In this document: in pieces, positions 52,115 through 62,308 of the stretch | Numbering within the stretch: position 1 is the stretch's first letter | How the letters are laid out: the number at the start of each line of letters is the position of its first letter | NCBI RefSeq assembly: GCF_002163625.1 | Contig: NZ_CP020892.1 | Span: forward strand, 3,410,001-3,474,000 | From: Pseudomonas sp. M30-35 | GTDB lineage: Bacteria > Pseudomonadota > Gammaproteobacteria > Pseudomonadales > Pseudomonadaceae | Reading direction: 5' to 3' | DNA length: 64,000 bases | Position numbers and translations under genes: made by a program | Notes under the pieces: model-generated | The model's database searches: none | What the model was told of the DNA's origin: nothing | What the model saw: only the letters and a program-made list of their open reading frames with translations

Positions 52115-53316
52115 CCCACTTCTCCGCGTTGATTAACGCATTGCTCTGCCAGAGCCCGTGCGCGGTGATCCGCAGCAAAGACATTTTCCAGGCATGTGAC
52201 CGCAGTCGACGCCTCGCTGTTCAGTACGCTATCAATGATACTCGCGATTTGCGGAAAACTGATCTGGCGCTGTAAAAACGCTGCCACCGCAACTTCATTG
52301 GCAGCATTGAGCATTGTCGGCGCGGTGCCGCCGTGCTCTGCCGCCTCACGCGCCAAGCGCAAACACGGGAAGCGCTGCTCGTCAGGCGCCTCAAAATCCA
52401 GGCGAGCCACAGCAAACAGATCCAGCGCCGGAACGCCCGAGTCAATTCGCTCGGGCCATGCCAACGCATGACTAATCGGCGTGCGCATATCAGGATTGCC
52501 CAACTGAGCTAACACCGAGCCATCGACGTAGTCGACCAACGAATGAATAACGCTCTGCGGATGAATCACAACTTCGATCTGCGCAGGCTTTGCATCAAAC
52601 AGCCAGCACGCCTCAATCAACTCAAGGCCTTTGTTCATCATACTGGCTGAGTCGACAGAGATTTTTCGCCCCATCGACCAATTCGGGTGCGCGCATGCTT
52701 GTTCTGGGGTAACCGTAGCCAACTGCTCCAGCGGTGTCTGCCGGAACGGGCCACCCGATGCAGTCAGCAAAATACGCCGTACCCCCACCCGCGCCAGACC
52801 ACGCGAGTAGTCGCTGGGCAAACACTGGAAAATCGCGTTGTGCTCACTGTCGATCGGCAACAGCACAGCGCCACTTTTGCGCACGGCCTGCATAAACAAA
52901 TCGCCAGACATCACCAGCGCTTCTTTGTTGGCCAGCAACACCTTCTTGCCAGCTGCAACTGCGGCAAGTGTCGGACGCAGACCTGCGGCACCCACAATAG
53001 CAGCCATGACAGTGTCCACATCGCTATGCGCAGCCACTTCACATAAGGCTGTTTCACCGAACAAAACCTGGGTTTTTGAACCTGCCGCAATCAATGCCGC
53101 CTGCAACTGCTCGGCGCTCGGCGCATCTGCCACCACAGCGAACACAGGCTTATGCCGTAAACACAGAACCTCAAGCTCAACCAGGCGGCTATGGCCGCTC
53201 AAGGCAAACACCTGATAACGGTCCGAATGCCGGGCAATCACATCAAGGGTACTTAAACCAATAGAGCCGGTGGCCCCCAATACAGTGATCTGCTGATGAC
53301 TCACAGGCTGCCCCAA
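52111..53316 (-). CDS. dxr: 1-deoxy-D-xylulose 5-phosphate reductoisomerase
   Basis: A 401-residue NADPH-dependent enzyme, the second step of the MEP isoprenoid pathway. The NADPH motif is [16 protein letters not shown]; the active site is in [26 protein letters not shown] and [20 protein letters not shown]. Its beginning overlaps the end of cdsA by 16 bases; a start a few codons downstream is not available as ATG, so the 53316 start is kept. Feeds undecaprenyl phosphate synthesis by UppS two genes upstream. Confidence 0.96.
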   Translation of the reverse strand: MGQPVSHQQITVLGATGSIGLSTLDVIARHSDRYQVFALSGHSRLVELEVLCLRHKPVFAVVADAPSAEQLQAALIAAGSKTQVLFGETALCEVAAHSDVDTVMAAIVGAAGLRPTLAAVAAGKKVLLANKEALVMSGDLFMQAVRKSGAVLLPIDSEHNAIFQCLPSDYSRGLARVGVRRILLTASGGPFRQTPLEQLATVTPEQACAHPNWSMGRKISVDSASMMNKGLELIEACWLFDAKPAQIEVVIHPQSVIHSLVDYVDGSVLAQLGNPDMRTPISHALAWPERIDSGVPALDLFAVARLDFEAPDEQRFPCLRLAREAAEHGGTAPTMLNAANEVAVAAFLQRQISFPQIASIIDSVLNSEASTAVTCLENVFAADHRARALAEQCVNQRGEVG

Positions 53317-54116
53317 CCAAACAACAGCAACAGCACAGCAAACACTGGAATGGCTGCGGTGAGACTATCGATACGATCCAACACACCACCATGACCCGGC
53401 AGTAAATGACTGCTGTCTTTAACCCCAGCTTGACGTTTGAACATGCTCTCAGTGAGATCGCCAACCACCGAAATCATCACCACTATCGCTGCGCCAACTA
53501 GCGCCCAGATCATTTCGCCAGCACTCCAGCCACGCACCACACCGACAACCAAGGTAATCAGCAGGCAAGTACACAAGCCACCGATCGCACCCTCCCAGCT
53601 TTTACCGGGGCTGACTTGCGGCGCCAGCTTGCGCTTACCAAAAGTTTTACCGGAAAAGTAAGCGCCAATATCAGCAGCCCACACCAGCACCATTACGGCG
53701 ATAATCAGCCAGTTAGCCAGCGGCCATTGCTTGAACAGCACTAACCCCTGCCAAGCCGGCAGCAGAATCAATAAGCCGATGATTAACTTGCGTGGCGCAC
53801 CCGCCCAGAACTGGCTGCTCTGCGGGTAACCCAGAACCAGCCAAGTGGCGACGCCCCACCAGATAACCCCCAGCAAGAGCATCGGCGTAGCCAGAATTGG
53901 CAGGAGATAGAGTATCCAGCACAACACTGCAACCAGTGCAGCATAAGCAATGCGTGATGGCTGCGACTCAAAACCGGCTAGACGCGCCCACTCCCAACCA
54001 CCGAGACTGACCACTGCGCCGATAAACAGTGCGAACGCAGCGCCATCAAGCAGAAAGAAGCCAGCCAGCGCGATAGGTAACAACACCAGCGCAGTGATTA
54101 CTCGTTGTTTAAGCAT
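53301..54116 (-). CDS. cdsA: Phosphatidate cytidylyltransferase
   Basis: A 271-residue membrane enzyme making CDP-diacylglycerol from CTP and phosphatidic acid. Eight hydrophobic segments precede the signature region; [20 protein letters not shown] and [20 protein letters not shown] followed by GVLDRIDSL are the conserved cytidylyltransferase motifs (about residues 168-258). Overlaps uppS by 8 bases upstream and dxr by 16 downstream. Confidence 0.97.
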   Translation of the reverse strand: MLKQRVITALVLLPIALAGFFLLDGAAFALFIGAVVSLGGWEWARLAGFESQPSRIAYAALVAVLCWILYLLPILATPMLLLGVIWWGVATWLVLGYPQSSQFWAGAPRKLIIGLLILLPAWQGLVLFKQWPLANWLIIAVMVLVWAADIGAYFSGKTFGKRKLAPQVSPGKSWEGAIGGLCTCLLITLVVGVVRGWSAGEMIWALVGAAIVVMISVVGDLTESMFKRQAGVKDSSHLLPGHGGVLDRIDSLTAAIPVFAVLLLLFGWGSL

Positions 54117-54870
54117 TGTGCGCCTCAGACTCTACCTGCGCGCTAGTCTTACCAAAGCGCCGCTGTCTGGTGGCGTAGTCAGCAAGCGCATGACGCATCG
54201 CGTCGTGCTTGAAGTCAGGCCAGAACAGGTCGGTGAAATACAGTTCACTGTAGGCTAATTGCCACAGCAGGAAATTACTGATGCGGTGCTCACCACCGGT
54301 ACGAATGCACAGATCAGGTAACGGTAAGTCACCAGTTGCCAGGCAGCTTTGCAGCAGTTGTGGGGTAATATCGTTGGGCTGCAAATGCCCACCCTGCACT
54401 TCACGGGCAAGACGCTGCGCCGCCTGAGCAATATCCCACTGACCGCCGTAGTTGGCGGCGATTTGCAGGATAAAGCGTTTCTCACCGGCTGTTTGCGCCT
54501 CAGCCTCGCGCATTGCAGTTTGCAACTCGGGATGAAAACGCGAGCGATCGCCAATTATCCGCAAGCTGATGTCATTCTCATTGAGCTTGCGCGTTTCACG
54601 GCGCAAAGCACTCATGAACAGCTCCATCAGCGCGCCGACTTCATCAGCCGGGCGCTGCCAGTTCTCACTGGAGAACGCAAACAGGGTCAGCACCTCGACC
54701 CCGGCTTCCGCGCACACCTCAATTACCGCACGCACCGCATCAACACCGGCTTTATGGCCAGCAACACCCGGCAACAGGCGCTTTTTCGCCCAGCGGTTGT
54801 TGCCATCCATAATCACGGCCACATGGCGCGGCACTATAGCTGCCGGGCCACCGTCTTTGGCTTTATCCAT
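54109..54870 (-). CDS. uppS: Undecaprenyl diphosphate synthase
   Basis: A 253-residue cis-prenyltransferase that makes the C55 lipid carrier for peptidoglycan and O-antigen. The active site is HVAVIMDGNNRWAKKRLLPG (about residues 17-36), with TLFAFSSENWQRP and DLCIRTGGEHRISNFLLWQL downstream; ELYFTDLFWPDF is the final signature. It follows frr by 15 bases and overlaps cdsA by 8. Confidence 0.97.
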   Translation of the reverse strand: MDKAKDGGPAAIVPRHVAVIMDGNNRWAKKRLLPGVAGHKAGVDAVRAVIEVCAEAGVEVLTLFAFSSENWQRPADEVGALMELFMSALRRETRKLNENDISLRIIGDRSRFHPELQTAMREAEAQTAGEKRFILQIAANYGGQWDIAQAAQRLAREVQGGHLQPNDITPQLLQSCLATGDLPLPDLCIRTGGEHRISNFLLWQLAYSELYFTDLFWPDFKHDAMRHALADYATRQRRFGKTSAQVESEAHNA

Positions 54871-54885
54871 AACGATTCCTGACCG

Positions 54886-55443
54886 TCAGACGGCCATCAG
54901 ATCCGCTTCCTTGTTTTCCAGTGCCTTATCGACTTCGGCCACATACTTGTCGGTTAGCTTCTGGATTTCATCAGCGGCGCGACGTTCTTCGTCCTCGCTG
55001 ATTTCTTTTTCTTTTTCCAGGTCCTTGAGCTGCGCCAAGGCATCACGACGGATGTTGCGCACGGCAACACGGGCGTTTTCAGCTTCAGCACGCGCCTGCT
55101 TGGTGTAGCCCTTGCGCGTTTCTTCGGTCAGCGCAGGCATTGGCACCCGAATAGTGGTGCCAGCAGTCGCAGGATTGAGGCCGAGATCGGAAGTCATGAT
55201 GGCTTTTTCAACAGCCTGGATCATGCCCTTGTCAAATACAGACAGCGCCAAGGTGCGCGAATCTTCAGTGACCACGTTGGCGACTTGGCGCAACGGCGTA
55301 TCAGTACCGTAGTAGGACACCATCACACTGTCGAGGATGCTTGGGTGCGCACGACCAGTACGAATTTTGGCAAAAGCGACATTCAGCGACTCTAGGCTCT
55401 TGGCCATGCGTGACTGGGTGTCTTTCTTAATCTCGTTAATCAT
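54886..55443 (-). CDS. frr: Ribosome recycling factor
   Basis: A 185-residue factor that, with EF-G, splits the post-termination ribosome. The helical domain reads [20 protein letters not shown] and continues with [20 protein letters not shown]; the central domain has [20 protein letters not shown] and the return helices end in [20 protein letters not shown]. Its start overlaps the pyrH stop as ATGA. Confidence 0.97.
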   Translation of the reverse strand: MINEIKKDTQSRMAKSLESLNVAFAKIRTGRAHPSILDSVMVSYYGTDTPLRQVANVVTEDSRTLALSVFDKGMIQAVEKAIMTSDLGLNPATAGTTIRVPMPALTEETRKGYTKQARAEAENARVAVRNIRRDALAQLKDLEKEKEISEDEERRAADEIQKLTDKYVAEVDKALENKEADLMAV

Positions 55444-56183
55444 TCTTCACCTTCCTCGATCAGGGTACCTTCAGCGCCACCGACAACAACGTTCAACAGG
55501 GCGCCTGGCTTATTCATATTGAAGACTCGCAGCGGCATATTATGGTCGCGGCACAGGCAGATGGCAGTCAGATCCATCACCCCAAGCTTGCGATCCAGCA
55601 CCTCATCATAGGTAAGGCGCTCAAATTTCTCTGCGTGCGGATCTTTAAATGGATCCGCAGTGTATACGCCATCGACTTTAGTCGCCTTCAATACCACGTC
55701 CGCATCGATCTCGATTGCGCGCAGGCACGCAGCCGAGTCAGTGGTAAAGAAAGGATTACCGGTGCCAGCAGCGAAAATCACCACTTCACCAGTCTTCAGA
55801 TGGCGCATGGCCTTACGACGATCGTAGTGATCAGTCACACCGACCATGGAAATCGCAGACATCACGATTGCCGGGATATTCGAACGTTCCAGCGCGTCGC
55901 GCATGGCCAAGGCGTTCATCACAGTGGCCAGCATACCCATGTGATCGCCAGTCACTCGGTCCATTCCGGCTGCGCTCAGCGCGGCACCACGGAACAAGTT
56001 ACCGCCACCAATTACCAGGCCAACTTGCAAGCCGATACCTACCAACTGCCCCACTTCAAGGGCCATGCGATCGAGCACCTTGGGATCGATACCAAACTCT
56101 TCCGATCCCATCAGGGCTTCGCCGCTTAGTTTGAGCAGAATGCGCTTATAACGCGGTTGACGACCACTCACCTGCTGAGCCAT
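55440..56183 (-). CDS. pyrH: UMP kinase
   Basis: A 247-residue amino-acid-kinase-fold enzyme phosphorylating UMP, feeding UTP and then CTP synthesis. Motifs are [20 protein letters not shown] at the N-terminus, [11 protein letters not shown], and [20 protein letters not shown]. The 500-base gap upstream separates it from tsf; overlaps frr downstream. Confidence 0.97.
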   Translation of the reverse strand: MAQQVSGRQPRYKRILLKLSGEALMGSEEFGIDPKVLDRMALEVGQLVGIGLQVGLVIGGGNLFRGAALSAAGMDRVTGDHMGMLATVMNALAMRDALERSNIPAIVMSAISMVGVTDHYDRRKAMRHLKTGEVVIFAAGTGNPFFTTDSAACLRAIEIDADVVLKATKVDGVYTADPFKDPHAEKFERLTYDEVLDRKLGVMDLTAICLCRDHNMPLRVFNMNKPGALLNVVVGGAEGTLIEEGEE

Positions 56184-56220
56184 ACAATTCTCTCCTGCGG
56201 CGTTAAAATTCTAAGAAACC

Positions 56221-56364
56221 CTGAAAAACTACTGCGCTAGGTATTGCGGCGTTGAAACGCTGCTCAAAATGCTCATTTAGGACAACTAAAGTCGAGCGCG
56301 ACTACGGTCGCTTTCTCGCACCCATTGCCCTGCACTCCCTTCCTTCGCTCGCCACCTTTTTCAG
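56221..56364. repeat. MITE-like element with CTGAAAAA terminal inverted repeats
   Basis: The 144-base stretch begins CTGAAAAA (56221-56228) and ends TTTTTCAG (56357-56364). The interior has no open frame. The sequence is of a type I believe recurs in Pseudomonas intergenic regions, but copy number cannot be checked here. No target duplication is obvious. Confidence 0.45.
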
Positions 56365-56627
56365 CGGATTCCTATGCGGGTAATACAGCCCACAATTATC
56401 GAGTACTTCGGCAACAGTCGGGGCTTTTAAATCACAAAAGCCGGAAAATATTTTTCCAACCGACCAAGGCAAGCCTTTGAAAACGCCTTGAGCAACAAAA
56501 AGCCAAGTCAGAAGACGCCATAACCGTGCAGTTTACTAGAGCTAACCTGCAGCGTAAGCAGCTTTTAACCTGAGCCGATTGGCTCACTCGCTTTCAGGGG
56601 CATCCTAAATTGCCTCCCTAGTTCGAC

Positions 56628-56657
56628 AAAAAGGCCGCACGCATAAGCGGGCAGCCT
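56628..56657 (-). terminator. Probable intrinsic terminator of tsf
   Basis: On the minus strand an imperfect GC-rich stem (AGGC..CGC with GCG..GCCT) is followed by five U residues at 56632-56628, 28 bases beyond the tsf stop. Confidence 0.55.
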
Positions 56658-56684
56658 CTTTGGGACGACAGTTTTTAGACCGTC

Positions 56685-57554
56685 TTACTGCTTGCTGGAA
56701 GCCAGCTGTGCAGCTACTTCAGCAGCGAAGTCAGTTTCGCCTTTATCGATACCTTCACCCACTTCGTAGCGAGTGAACGAAACGATTTCAGCGCCAGCTT
56801 TCTTCACCAGCTCGCCAACCTTGATGCTGTCGTCTTTAACGAAAGCTTGCTCAACCAGGCTCGCTTCAGCCAAGAACTTGCTGATACGACCAGCAACCAT
56901 CTTCTCAACGATTTCAGCAGGCTTGCCTTTGATTTTCTCTTCGTTCAGCGCCAGGAAGATTTCTTTTTCCTTGGCAACTGCTTCTTCAGAGACTTCAGCC
57001 GAGCTCAGGAACTGAGGGTTGCTAGCCGCTACGTGCATGGCAACTTCTTTAGCCAGCTCAACGTCGCCGCCTTTCAGAGCAACCAGAACGCCGATACGGT
57101 GACCGTGCAGGTAAGAACCAACAACGTCAGCTTCAACGCTCGACAGGCGACGAATGTTTACGTTCTCGCCAACTTTAGCAACCAAGGCTTCACGATCAGA
57201 TTCCATGGCCGCAACCAGTGGAGCTGCGTCAGTCATGTTCTCAGCGAAAGCTTTGTCGATGCTGCTGCTGACGAAGTTCTTGAAATCGTCTTGCAGAGCC
57301 AGGAAGTCAGTCTGGGAGTTGACTTCGATGATCAGCGCGCGCTTGTTATCACCAGCCAATTTGATTGCGATAGCACCTTCAGCAGCGATGTTACCGGCTT
57401 TCTTGGCAGCCTTGATGGCACCAGCAGCACGCATATCGTCGATTGCTTTTTCGATGTCGCCACCAGCAGCAGTCAGGGCTTTTTTACAGTCCATCATGCC
57501 TTGGCCAGTACGCTCACGCAGTTCTTTAACTAGGGCTGCAGTAATCTCTGCCAT
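56685..57554 (-). CDS. tsf: Elongation factor Ts
   Basis: A 289-residue nucleotide exchange factor for EF-Tu. The N-terminal domain reads MAEITAALVKELRERTGQGM then MDCKKALTAAGGDIEKAID; the EF-Tu contact TDF motif is in EVNSQTDFLALQDDF. Start 57554 is the family start; the frame is open upstream through the rpsB-tsf terminator but has no support. Co-transcribed in part with rpsB, as in E. coli. Confidence 0.97.
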   Translation of the reverse strand: MAEITAALVKELRERTGQGMMDCKKALTAAGGDIEKAIDDMRAAGAIKAAKKAGNIAAEGAIAIKLAGDNKRALIIEVNSQTDFLALQDDFKNFVSSSIDKAFAENMTDAAPLVAAMESDREALVAKVGENVNIRRLSSVEADVVGSYLHGHRIGVLVALKGGDVELAKEVAMHVAASNPQFLSSAEVSEEAVAKEKEIFLALNEEKIKGKPAEIVEKMVAGRISKFLAEASLVEQAFVKDDSIKVGELVKKAGAEIVSFTRYEVGEGIDKGETDFAAEVAAQLASSKQ

Positions 57555-57623
57555 GTTCGAAATCCTCTTAGGTAGGTCTTCAACCATCTCACCCGCCAGG
57601 CGGGCGATGAATTCTATAAGTGA

Positions 57624-57648
57624 CAAAAAGGGGGCTAAGCCCCCTTTT
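57624..57648 (-). terminator. Terminator/attenuator between rpsB and tsf
   Basis: AAAAAGGGGGC (57624-57634), loop TAA, GCCCCCTTTTT (57638-57648): a perfect symmetric stem active on either strand. Placed 25 bases after rpsB, it likely lowers tsf relative to rpsB. Confidence 0.85.
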
Positions 57649-57672
57649 TGCGCAGCGAGTAACGCTTACTGC

Positions 57673-58416
57673 TTAGCCTTGAGCGGCTTCAGCAGCCGGG
57701 GCTTCAGCGACGAATTCGTCGGTGCCACCGTTAGCATTGCTACGACCACGTACAACTGCGTCAGCCATAGCACCCATGTACAACTGGATGGCACGGATGG
57801 CGTCGTCGTTACCTGGGATGATGTAATCAACACCTTCCGGGCTGCTGTTGGTATCAACAACGCCAATTACTGGAATGCCCAGCTTGTTGGCTTCGGTGAT
57901 AGCAATGCGCTCGTGATCAACGTCGATAACGAACAGAGCGTCTGGCAGACCGCCCATATCCTTGATACCACCCAGGCTGCGATCCAGTTTTTCCAGATCA
58001 CGAGTGCGCATCAGGGCTTCTTTCTTAGTCAGCTTGGTGAAAGTGCCGTCTTGCGCCTGAACTTCAAGATCACGCAGACGCTTGATCGAAGCACGGATGG
58101 TTTTGTAGTTAGTCAGCATGCCGCCCAACCAGCGGTGATCGACGAACGGAGAGTTGCAGCGAGCTGCTTCTTCACGAACGATCTTGCCAGCAGAACGCTT
58201 GGTGCCAACGAACAGAATCTTGTTTTTACCGGAAGCCAGCTTCTCAACGAACGACAGTGCGTCGTTGAACATTGGCAGGGTTTTTTCAAGGTTGATGATG
58301 TGAATCTTGTTACGCGAACCGAAGATGTACTTACCCATTTTCGGGTTCCAGTAACGGGTCTGGTGGCCGAAGTGCACACCGGCCTTCAGCATATCGCGCA
58401 TATTGACTTGGGACAT
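57673..58416 (-). CDS. rpsB: 30S ribosomal protein S2
   Basis: A 247-residue ribosomal protein starting [20 protein letters not shown], with [20 protein letters not shown] and [20 protein letters not shown] further on. The C-terminal tail is short and acidic ([12 protein letters not shown]). Transcription is away from map; a GGTATAAAA -10-like sequence followed by a GC-rich discriminator lies about 140 bases upstream, typical of growth-rate-controlled ribosomal promoters. Confidence 0.98.
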   Translation of the reverse strand: MSQVNMRDMLKAGVHFGHQTRYWNPKMGKYIFGSRNKIHIINLEKTLPMFNDALSFVEKLASGKNKILFVGTKRSAGKIVREEAARCNSPFVDHRWLGGMLTNYKTIRASIKRLRDLEVQAQDGTFTKLTKKEALMRTRDLEKLDRSLGGIKDMGGLPDALFVIDVDHERIAITEANKLGIPVIGVVDTNSSPEGVDYIIPGNDDAIRAIQLYMGAMADAVVRGRSNANGGTDEFVAEAPAAEAAQG

Positions 58417-58554
58417 GGTCGTTCCTTAATTAAGTCGGGTTAGGCCTCCACGCATCCCAATCTCCAACCATTTGCAGAACAAACGGCACCCAGGAAATCG
58501 TGTCGATACGTGTGTGGGTTTATGCTTTTGGACAGACTGCCCATGAAAGCGGCG

Positions 58555-58568
58555 CGTTTTATACCACA
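58555..58568 (-). promoter_or_regulatory. Candidate rpsB promoter (-10 region)
   Basis: Minus strand GGTATAAAACGCGCC: a TATAAA hexamer (58563-58558) next to a GC-rich discriminator, about 142 bases upstream of rpsB. No strong -35 is seen at 17 bases. The long leader could host S2 autoregulation, known in gammaproteobacteria, but I cannot fold it reliably. Confidence 0.4.
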
Positions 58569-58689
58569 ATAACCGCCTACAAGCTACACATCGATTACAG
58601 CAAAACTTCAGAGCAGTTACCTTTGCCCTTATAGAATGCACCTCTAAGCTGTTACCATATGCCACTTTTATGCATGTCCGAGACCCTAT

Positions 58690-59472
58690 ATGACCGTCAC
58701 CATCAAATCGCTCGAGGAAATCGAAAAAATGCGCATCGCCGGCCGCTTGGCCGCTGACGTGCTGGAAATGATCGGCGAACACGTCAAACCCGGTGTTACC
58801 ACTGAGGAACTCGACCGCATCTGCCACGACTATATCGTTAACGTGCAGCAGGCTATCCCTGCCCCGCTTAACTATAAAGGTTTTCCAAAGTCGATCTGCA
58901 CCTCGATCAACCACGTAGTCTGCCACGGCATTCCTAACGAGAAGCCGCTGAAAGAAGGCGACGTGCTGAACATCGACATCACCGTGATCAAAGACGGTTA
59001 CCACGGCGACACCAGCAAGATGTTCATGGTTGGTAAAGTGCCAGAGTGGGCTGAACGCTTGGCCAAAATCACCCAAGAGTGCATGTATAAAGGCATCGAG
59101 CTGGTCAAGCCAGGCGCGCATTTGGGCGATATAGGTGAAGTGATTCAGAAGCACGCCGAGAAAAACGGTTTTTCTGTGGTTCGCGAATACTGCGGCCACG
59201 GCATTGGCGCTGTATTTCACGAAGAGCCACAAGTGCTGCATTACGGTCGCGCTGGCACCGGCATGGAACTTAAGGAAGGCATGACCTTCACCATTGAGCC
59301 GATGATCAACCAAGGCCGCGCCGAAACTCGCCTGCTGGGCGATGGCTGGACCGCCATCACCAAGGATCGCAAGCTTTCGGCACAGTGGGAGCACACGATT
59401 CTGGTGACTGCCAACGGCTACGAAATCTTCACCCTGCGCAGCGACGATACAATTCCACGCGTATCAGCTTGA
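58690..59472 (+). CDS. map: Methionine aminopeptidase, type I
   Basis: A 260-residue enzyme removing N-terminal methionine from nascent proteins. The five metal ligands are in [19 protein letters not shown] (two Asp), [18 protein letters not shown] (His), [11 protein letters not shown] (Glu) and [11 protein letters not shown] (Glu). It is divergent from rpsB across 273 bases. glnD follows after 73 bases on the same strand. Confidence 0.97.
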   Translation: MTVTIKSLEEIEKMRIAGRLAADVLEMIGEHVKPGVTTEELDRICHDYIVNVQQAIPAPLNYKGFPKSICTSINHVVCHGIPNEKPLKEGDVLNIDITVIKDGYHGDTSKMFMVGKVPEWAERLAKITQECMYKGIELVKPGAHLGDIGEVIQKHAEKNGFSVVREYCGHGIGAVFHEEPQVLHYGRAGTGMELKEGMTFTIEPMINQGRAETRLLGDGWTAITKDRKLSAQWEHTILVTANGYEIFTLRSDDTIPRVSA

Positions 59473-59545
59473 TACGCGCAGGTTGCTACACCGGCAATCA
59501 ATTCTGATTGAGTCTCTTGTCGCGCTACATAAGGAAGGCCGTTGC

Positions 59546-62248
59546 ATGCCTCAGGTAGATCCTCAGCTGTTCGACCGCGGGCAGTTCCAAGCGGAACTGG
59601 CCTTGAAGTCCAGCCCGATCGCAGCCTTCAAAAAAGCCATTAAGCGCGCCAACGACGTGCTTAATGCCCGCTTTTACGAAGGCCGTGAAGTACGCCGTTT
59701 GATTGAGGATCGCGCTTGGTTTGTTGACCAAATTCTGCGCGAAGCCTGGCTGCGCCTGGACTGGTCGGAAGATGCCGACATTGCCTTGCTCGCCGTTGGC
59801 GGCTACGGCCGTGGCGAGTTGCATCCATTTTCCGATATCGACCTGCTGATATTGCTCGACAATGCCGATCACGAAACCTTTCGCGAACCGATTGAACAGT
59901 TCCTTCTGCTGCTTTGGGATATTGGTCTGGAAGTGGGCCAAAGCGTGCGCTCGGTCAATGAGTGCGCCGAAGAGGCGCGAGCCGACCTGACCGTCATCAC
60001 CAACTTGATGGAAAGCCGCACCATCGCTGGCCCAGAGCGTCTTCGTCAGCGCATGCAGGCGGTGACCAGCACGGAGCAAATGTGGCCAAGCCAAGAGTTC
60101 TTCCTGGCCAAACGCAAAGAGCAGCGCGCCCGTCACGCCAAATATAACGATACCGAGTACAACCTCGAGCCCAACGTCAAAGGCTCGCCGGGCGGCCTGC
60201 GTGATATCCAGACCATTCTCTGGGTCGCACGTCGGCACTTCGGTACGCTCAACCTGCAATCGATGATTGAGCAGGACTACCTGCTGAAAACCGAGTACAC
60301 CATGCTCGCCGCCAGCCAGGACTTTTTGTGGAAGGTGCGCTATGCCCTGCATATGCTCGCAGGCCGCGCTGAAGACCGACTGCTGTTCGATCATCAGGCG
60401 CAGATCGCCGAACTCTTGGGTTTCGAGACCAACAAGAACAAGCGTGGCATCGAGCACTTCATGCAGAAGTACTACCGCGTGGTGATGGGGGTTGCTGAAC
60501 TTAGCGACCTGATCAAACAGCACTTCGAAGAGCAGATATTGCGTGCAGGTGAACGCGGTACCGCCACCGGCTTGAATAGCCGGTTCCAACTACGCGATGG
60601 CTATATCGAGGTGACGCACCCGAATGTCTTCAAGCGCACCCCGTTCGCGATTCTCGAAGTGTTCGTGCTCATGGCTCAGCATCCGCATATAAAGGGTGTC
60701 TGTGCTGACAGTATTCGCTTGCTGCGCGATCACCGACACTTGATCGACGATGAGTTTCGCAACGACATTCGTAACACCAGCCTGTTTATCGAGCTGTTCA
60801 AAAGCCCCTCGGGGATCCATCGCAACCTACGCCGGATGAACCGTTACGGCATTCTTGGGCGCTATTTACCTGAGTTTGGCCATATCGTCGGACAGATGCA
60901 GCACGACCTGTTTCATATCTTCACGGTCGATGCGCACACCCTGAATTTGATTAAGCACCTGCGCAAATTCAAATGGGTCGAGATGGCCGAGAAGTTTCCG
61001 CTGGCCAGCAAGCTCATGGATAAACTGCCCAAGCCCGAGCTTATTTACCTGGCGGGCCTGTATCACGACATAGGCAAAGGTCGTGGCGGTGATCACTCGG
61101 AGCTCGGCGCAGTGGACGCTGAGGCGTTTTGTGCGCGCCATCAGCTGCCCGACTGGGACAGCAAGTTGATTGTCTGGCTGGTTCAGCATCACCTGACCAT
61201 GTCGACCACCGCGCAACGCAAAGACTTGTCAGACCCGCAAATCATCCATGACTTTGCCATGCTCGTCGGCGATCACACGCACCTTGATTATCTCTACGTG
61301 CTGACCGTTGCCGATATCAACGCGACCAACCCGACGTTGTGGAACTCATGGCGTGCCAGCTTGCTGCGCCAGCTCTACACCGAAACCAAACGCGCACTGA
61401 ATCGCGGCCTGGAAAACCGTCTTGAACGTGAAGAGCAGATCCGCCTCACGCAAACAGCGGCGCTGGATACCTTGGTCCGCAGCGGTACAGATCCTGACGA
61501 GGCCGAGCAACTCTGGTCGCACCTCGGTGACGATTACTTCCTGCGCCATACGGCCAGCGATGTGGCCTGGCATACCGAGGCCATCATCCAGCACCCGAAC
61601 GATGGCAATCCGCTGGTTTTGATCAAGGAAACCACTCAGCGCGACTTCGAGGGCGGCACCCAACTGTTCATTTATGCACAGGACCAACACGACTTCTTCG
61701 CCGTGACGGTGGCGGCAATGGCTCAGTTAAACCTGAACATTCATGACGCCCGAATCCTCACTTCGACCAGCCAGTTCACCCTCGACACCTATATTGTGCT
61801 TGAAGGTGACGGCAGCTCAATTGGTGATAACCCAGCGCGTATCATGCAAATTCGCCAAGGCCTGATTGATGCGTTGATCAACCCGGATGACTACCCGAAT
61901 ATCATTCAACGTCGCGTACCGCGCCAGCTCAAGCACTTTGACTTCGCACCGCGGGTGACCATTCACAATGACGCCCAGCGCCCGTTGACAGTGATTGAGC
62001 TGACCGCACCTGATCGCCCCGGACTGCTAGCCCGAATTGGACGCATCTTTCTTGATTTCGACTTGTCTATCCAGAACGCAAAAATTGCGACGTTGGGCGA
62101 GCGCGTAGAAGACGTATTCTTCGTGACCGACGCCAACAACCAGCAACTTTCAGATCCAGAGCTTTGTATGCGCTTACAGGAAACCATTGTCTCGCAGCTA
62201 AGCGACGCCAGCACAGTGGGCAGTGAGCCGAGCAAAATTACCATTTGA
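59546..62248 (+). CDS. glnD: Bifunctional uridylyltransferase/uridylyl-removing enzyme GlnD
   Basis: A 900-residue nitrogen sensor that uridylylates PII (GlnB/GlnK) under nitrogen limitation and removes UMP when glutamine is high. The nucleotidyltransferase motif [17 protein letters not shown] is at residues 85-101; the HD domain with [17 protein letters not shown] is near 505-520; two ACT domains lie at about 705-785 and 811-890 ([20 protein letters not shown]). The start at 59546 ([14 protein letters not shown]) is the Pseudomonas N-terminus and has AGGAAGG upstream; the frame is open 21 codons earlier without support. Confidence 0.97.
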   Translation: MPQVDPQLFDRGQFQAELALKSSPIAAFKKAIKRANDVLNARFYEGREVRRLIEDRAWFVDQILREAWLRLDWSEDADIALLAVGGYGRGELHPFSDIDLLILLDNADHETFREPIEQFLLLLWDIGLEVGQSVRSVNECAEEARADLTVITNLMESRTIAGPERLRQRMQAVTSTEQMWPSQEFFLAKRKEQRARHAKYNDTEYNLEPNVKGSPGGLRDIQTILWVARRHFGTLNLQSMIEQDYLLKTEYTMLAASQDFLWKVRYALHMLAGRAEDRLLFDHQAQIAELLGFETNKNKRGIEHFMQKYYRVVMGVAELSDLIKQHFEEQILRAGERGTATGLNSRFQLRDGYIEVTHPNVFKRTPFAILEVFVLMAQHPHIKGVCADSIRLLRDHRHLIDDEFRNDIRNTSLFIELFKSPSGIHRNLRRMNRYGILGRYLPEFGHIVGQMQHDLFHIFTVDAHTLNLIKHLRKFKWVEMAEKFPLASKLMDKLPKPELIYLAGLYHDIGKGRGGDHSELGAVDAEAFCARHQLPDWDSKLIVWLVQHHLTMSTTAQRKDLSDPQIIHDFAMLVGDHTHLDYLYVLTVADINATNPTLWNSWRASLLRQLYTETKRALNRGLENRLEREEQIRLTQTAALDTLVRSGTDPDEAEQLWSHLGDDYFLRHTASDVAWHTEAIIQHPNDGNPLVLIKETTQRDFEGGTQLFIYAQDQHDFFAVTVAAMAQLNLNIHDARILTSTSQFTLDTYIVLEGDGSSIGDNPARIMQIRQGLIDALINPDDYPNIIQRRVPRQLKHFDFAPRVTIHNDAQRPLTVIELTAPDRPGLLARIGRIFLDFDLSIQNAKIATLGERVEDVFFVTDANNQQLSDPELCMRLQETIVSQLSDASTVGSEPSKITI

Positions 62249-62308
62249 ACCCGACAGCCGCCGCCAGGCTGGTATGCCCAGCGGCTAAGACGTTGCCAGG
62301 AATAAACC

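Larger units (their letters stand above)
56184..56684. other. 500-base gap between tsf and pyrH
   Basis: No gene is visible. It holds a MITE-like sequence with 8-base terminal inverted repeats (56221-56364), a small hairpin GGCTTTT/AAAAGCC (56422-56442) and the tsf terminator (56628-56657). A pyrH promoter must lie here if tsf transcription stops. Confidence 0.6.

Noticed and set aside
58426..59394. 322-codon open frame antisense to map and the rpsB promoter
   Set aside because: map is certain on the plus strand; the antisense frame shows no motifs and would cross the rpsB promoter.
59525..60589. 354-codon open frame antisense to glnD
   Set aside because: Shadow of glnD, whose motifs are all in the plus frame.
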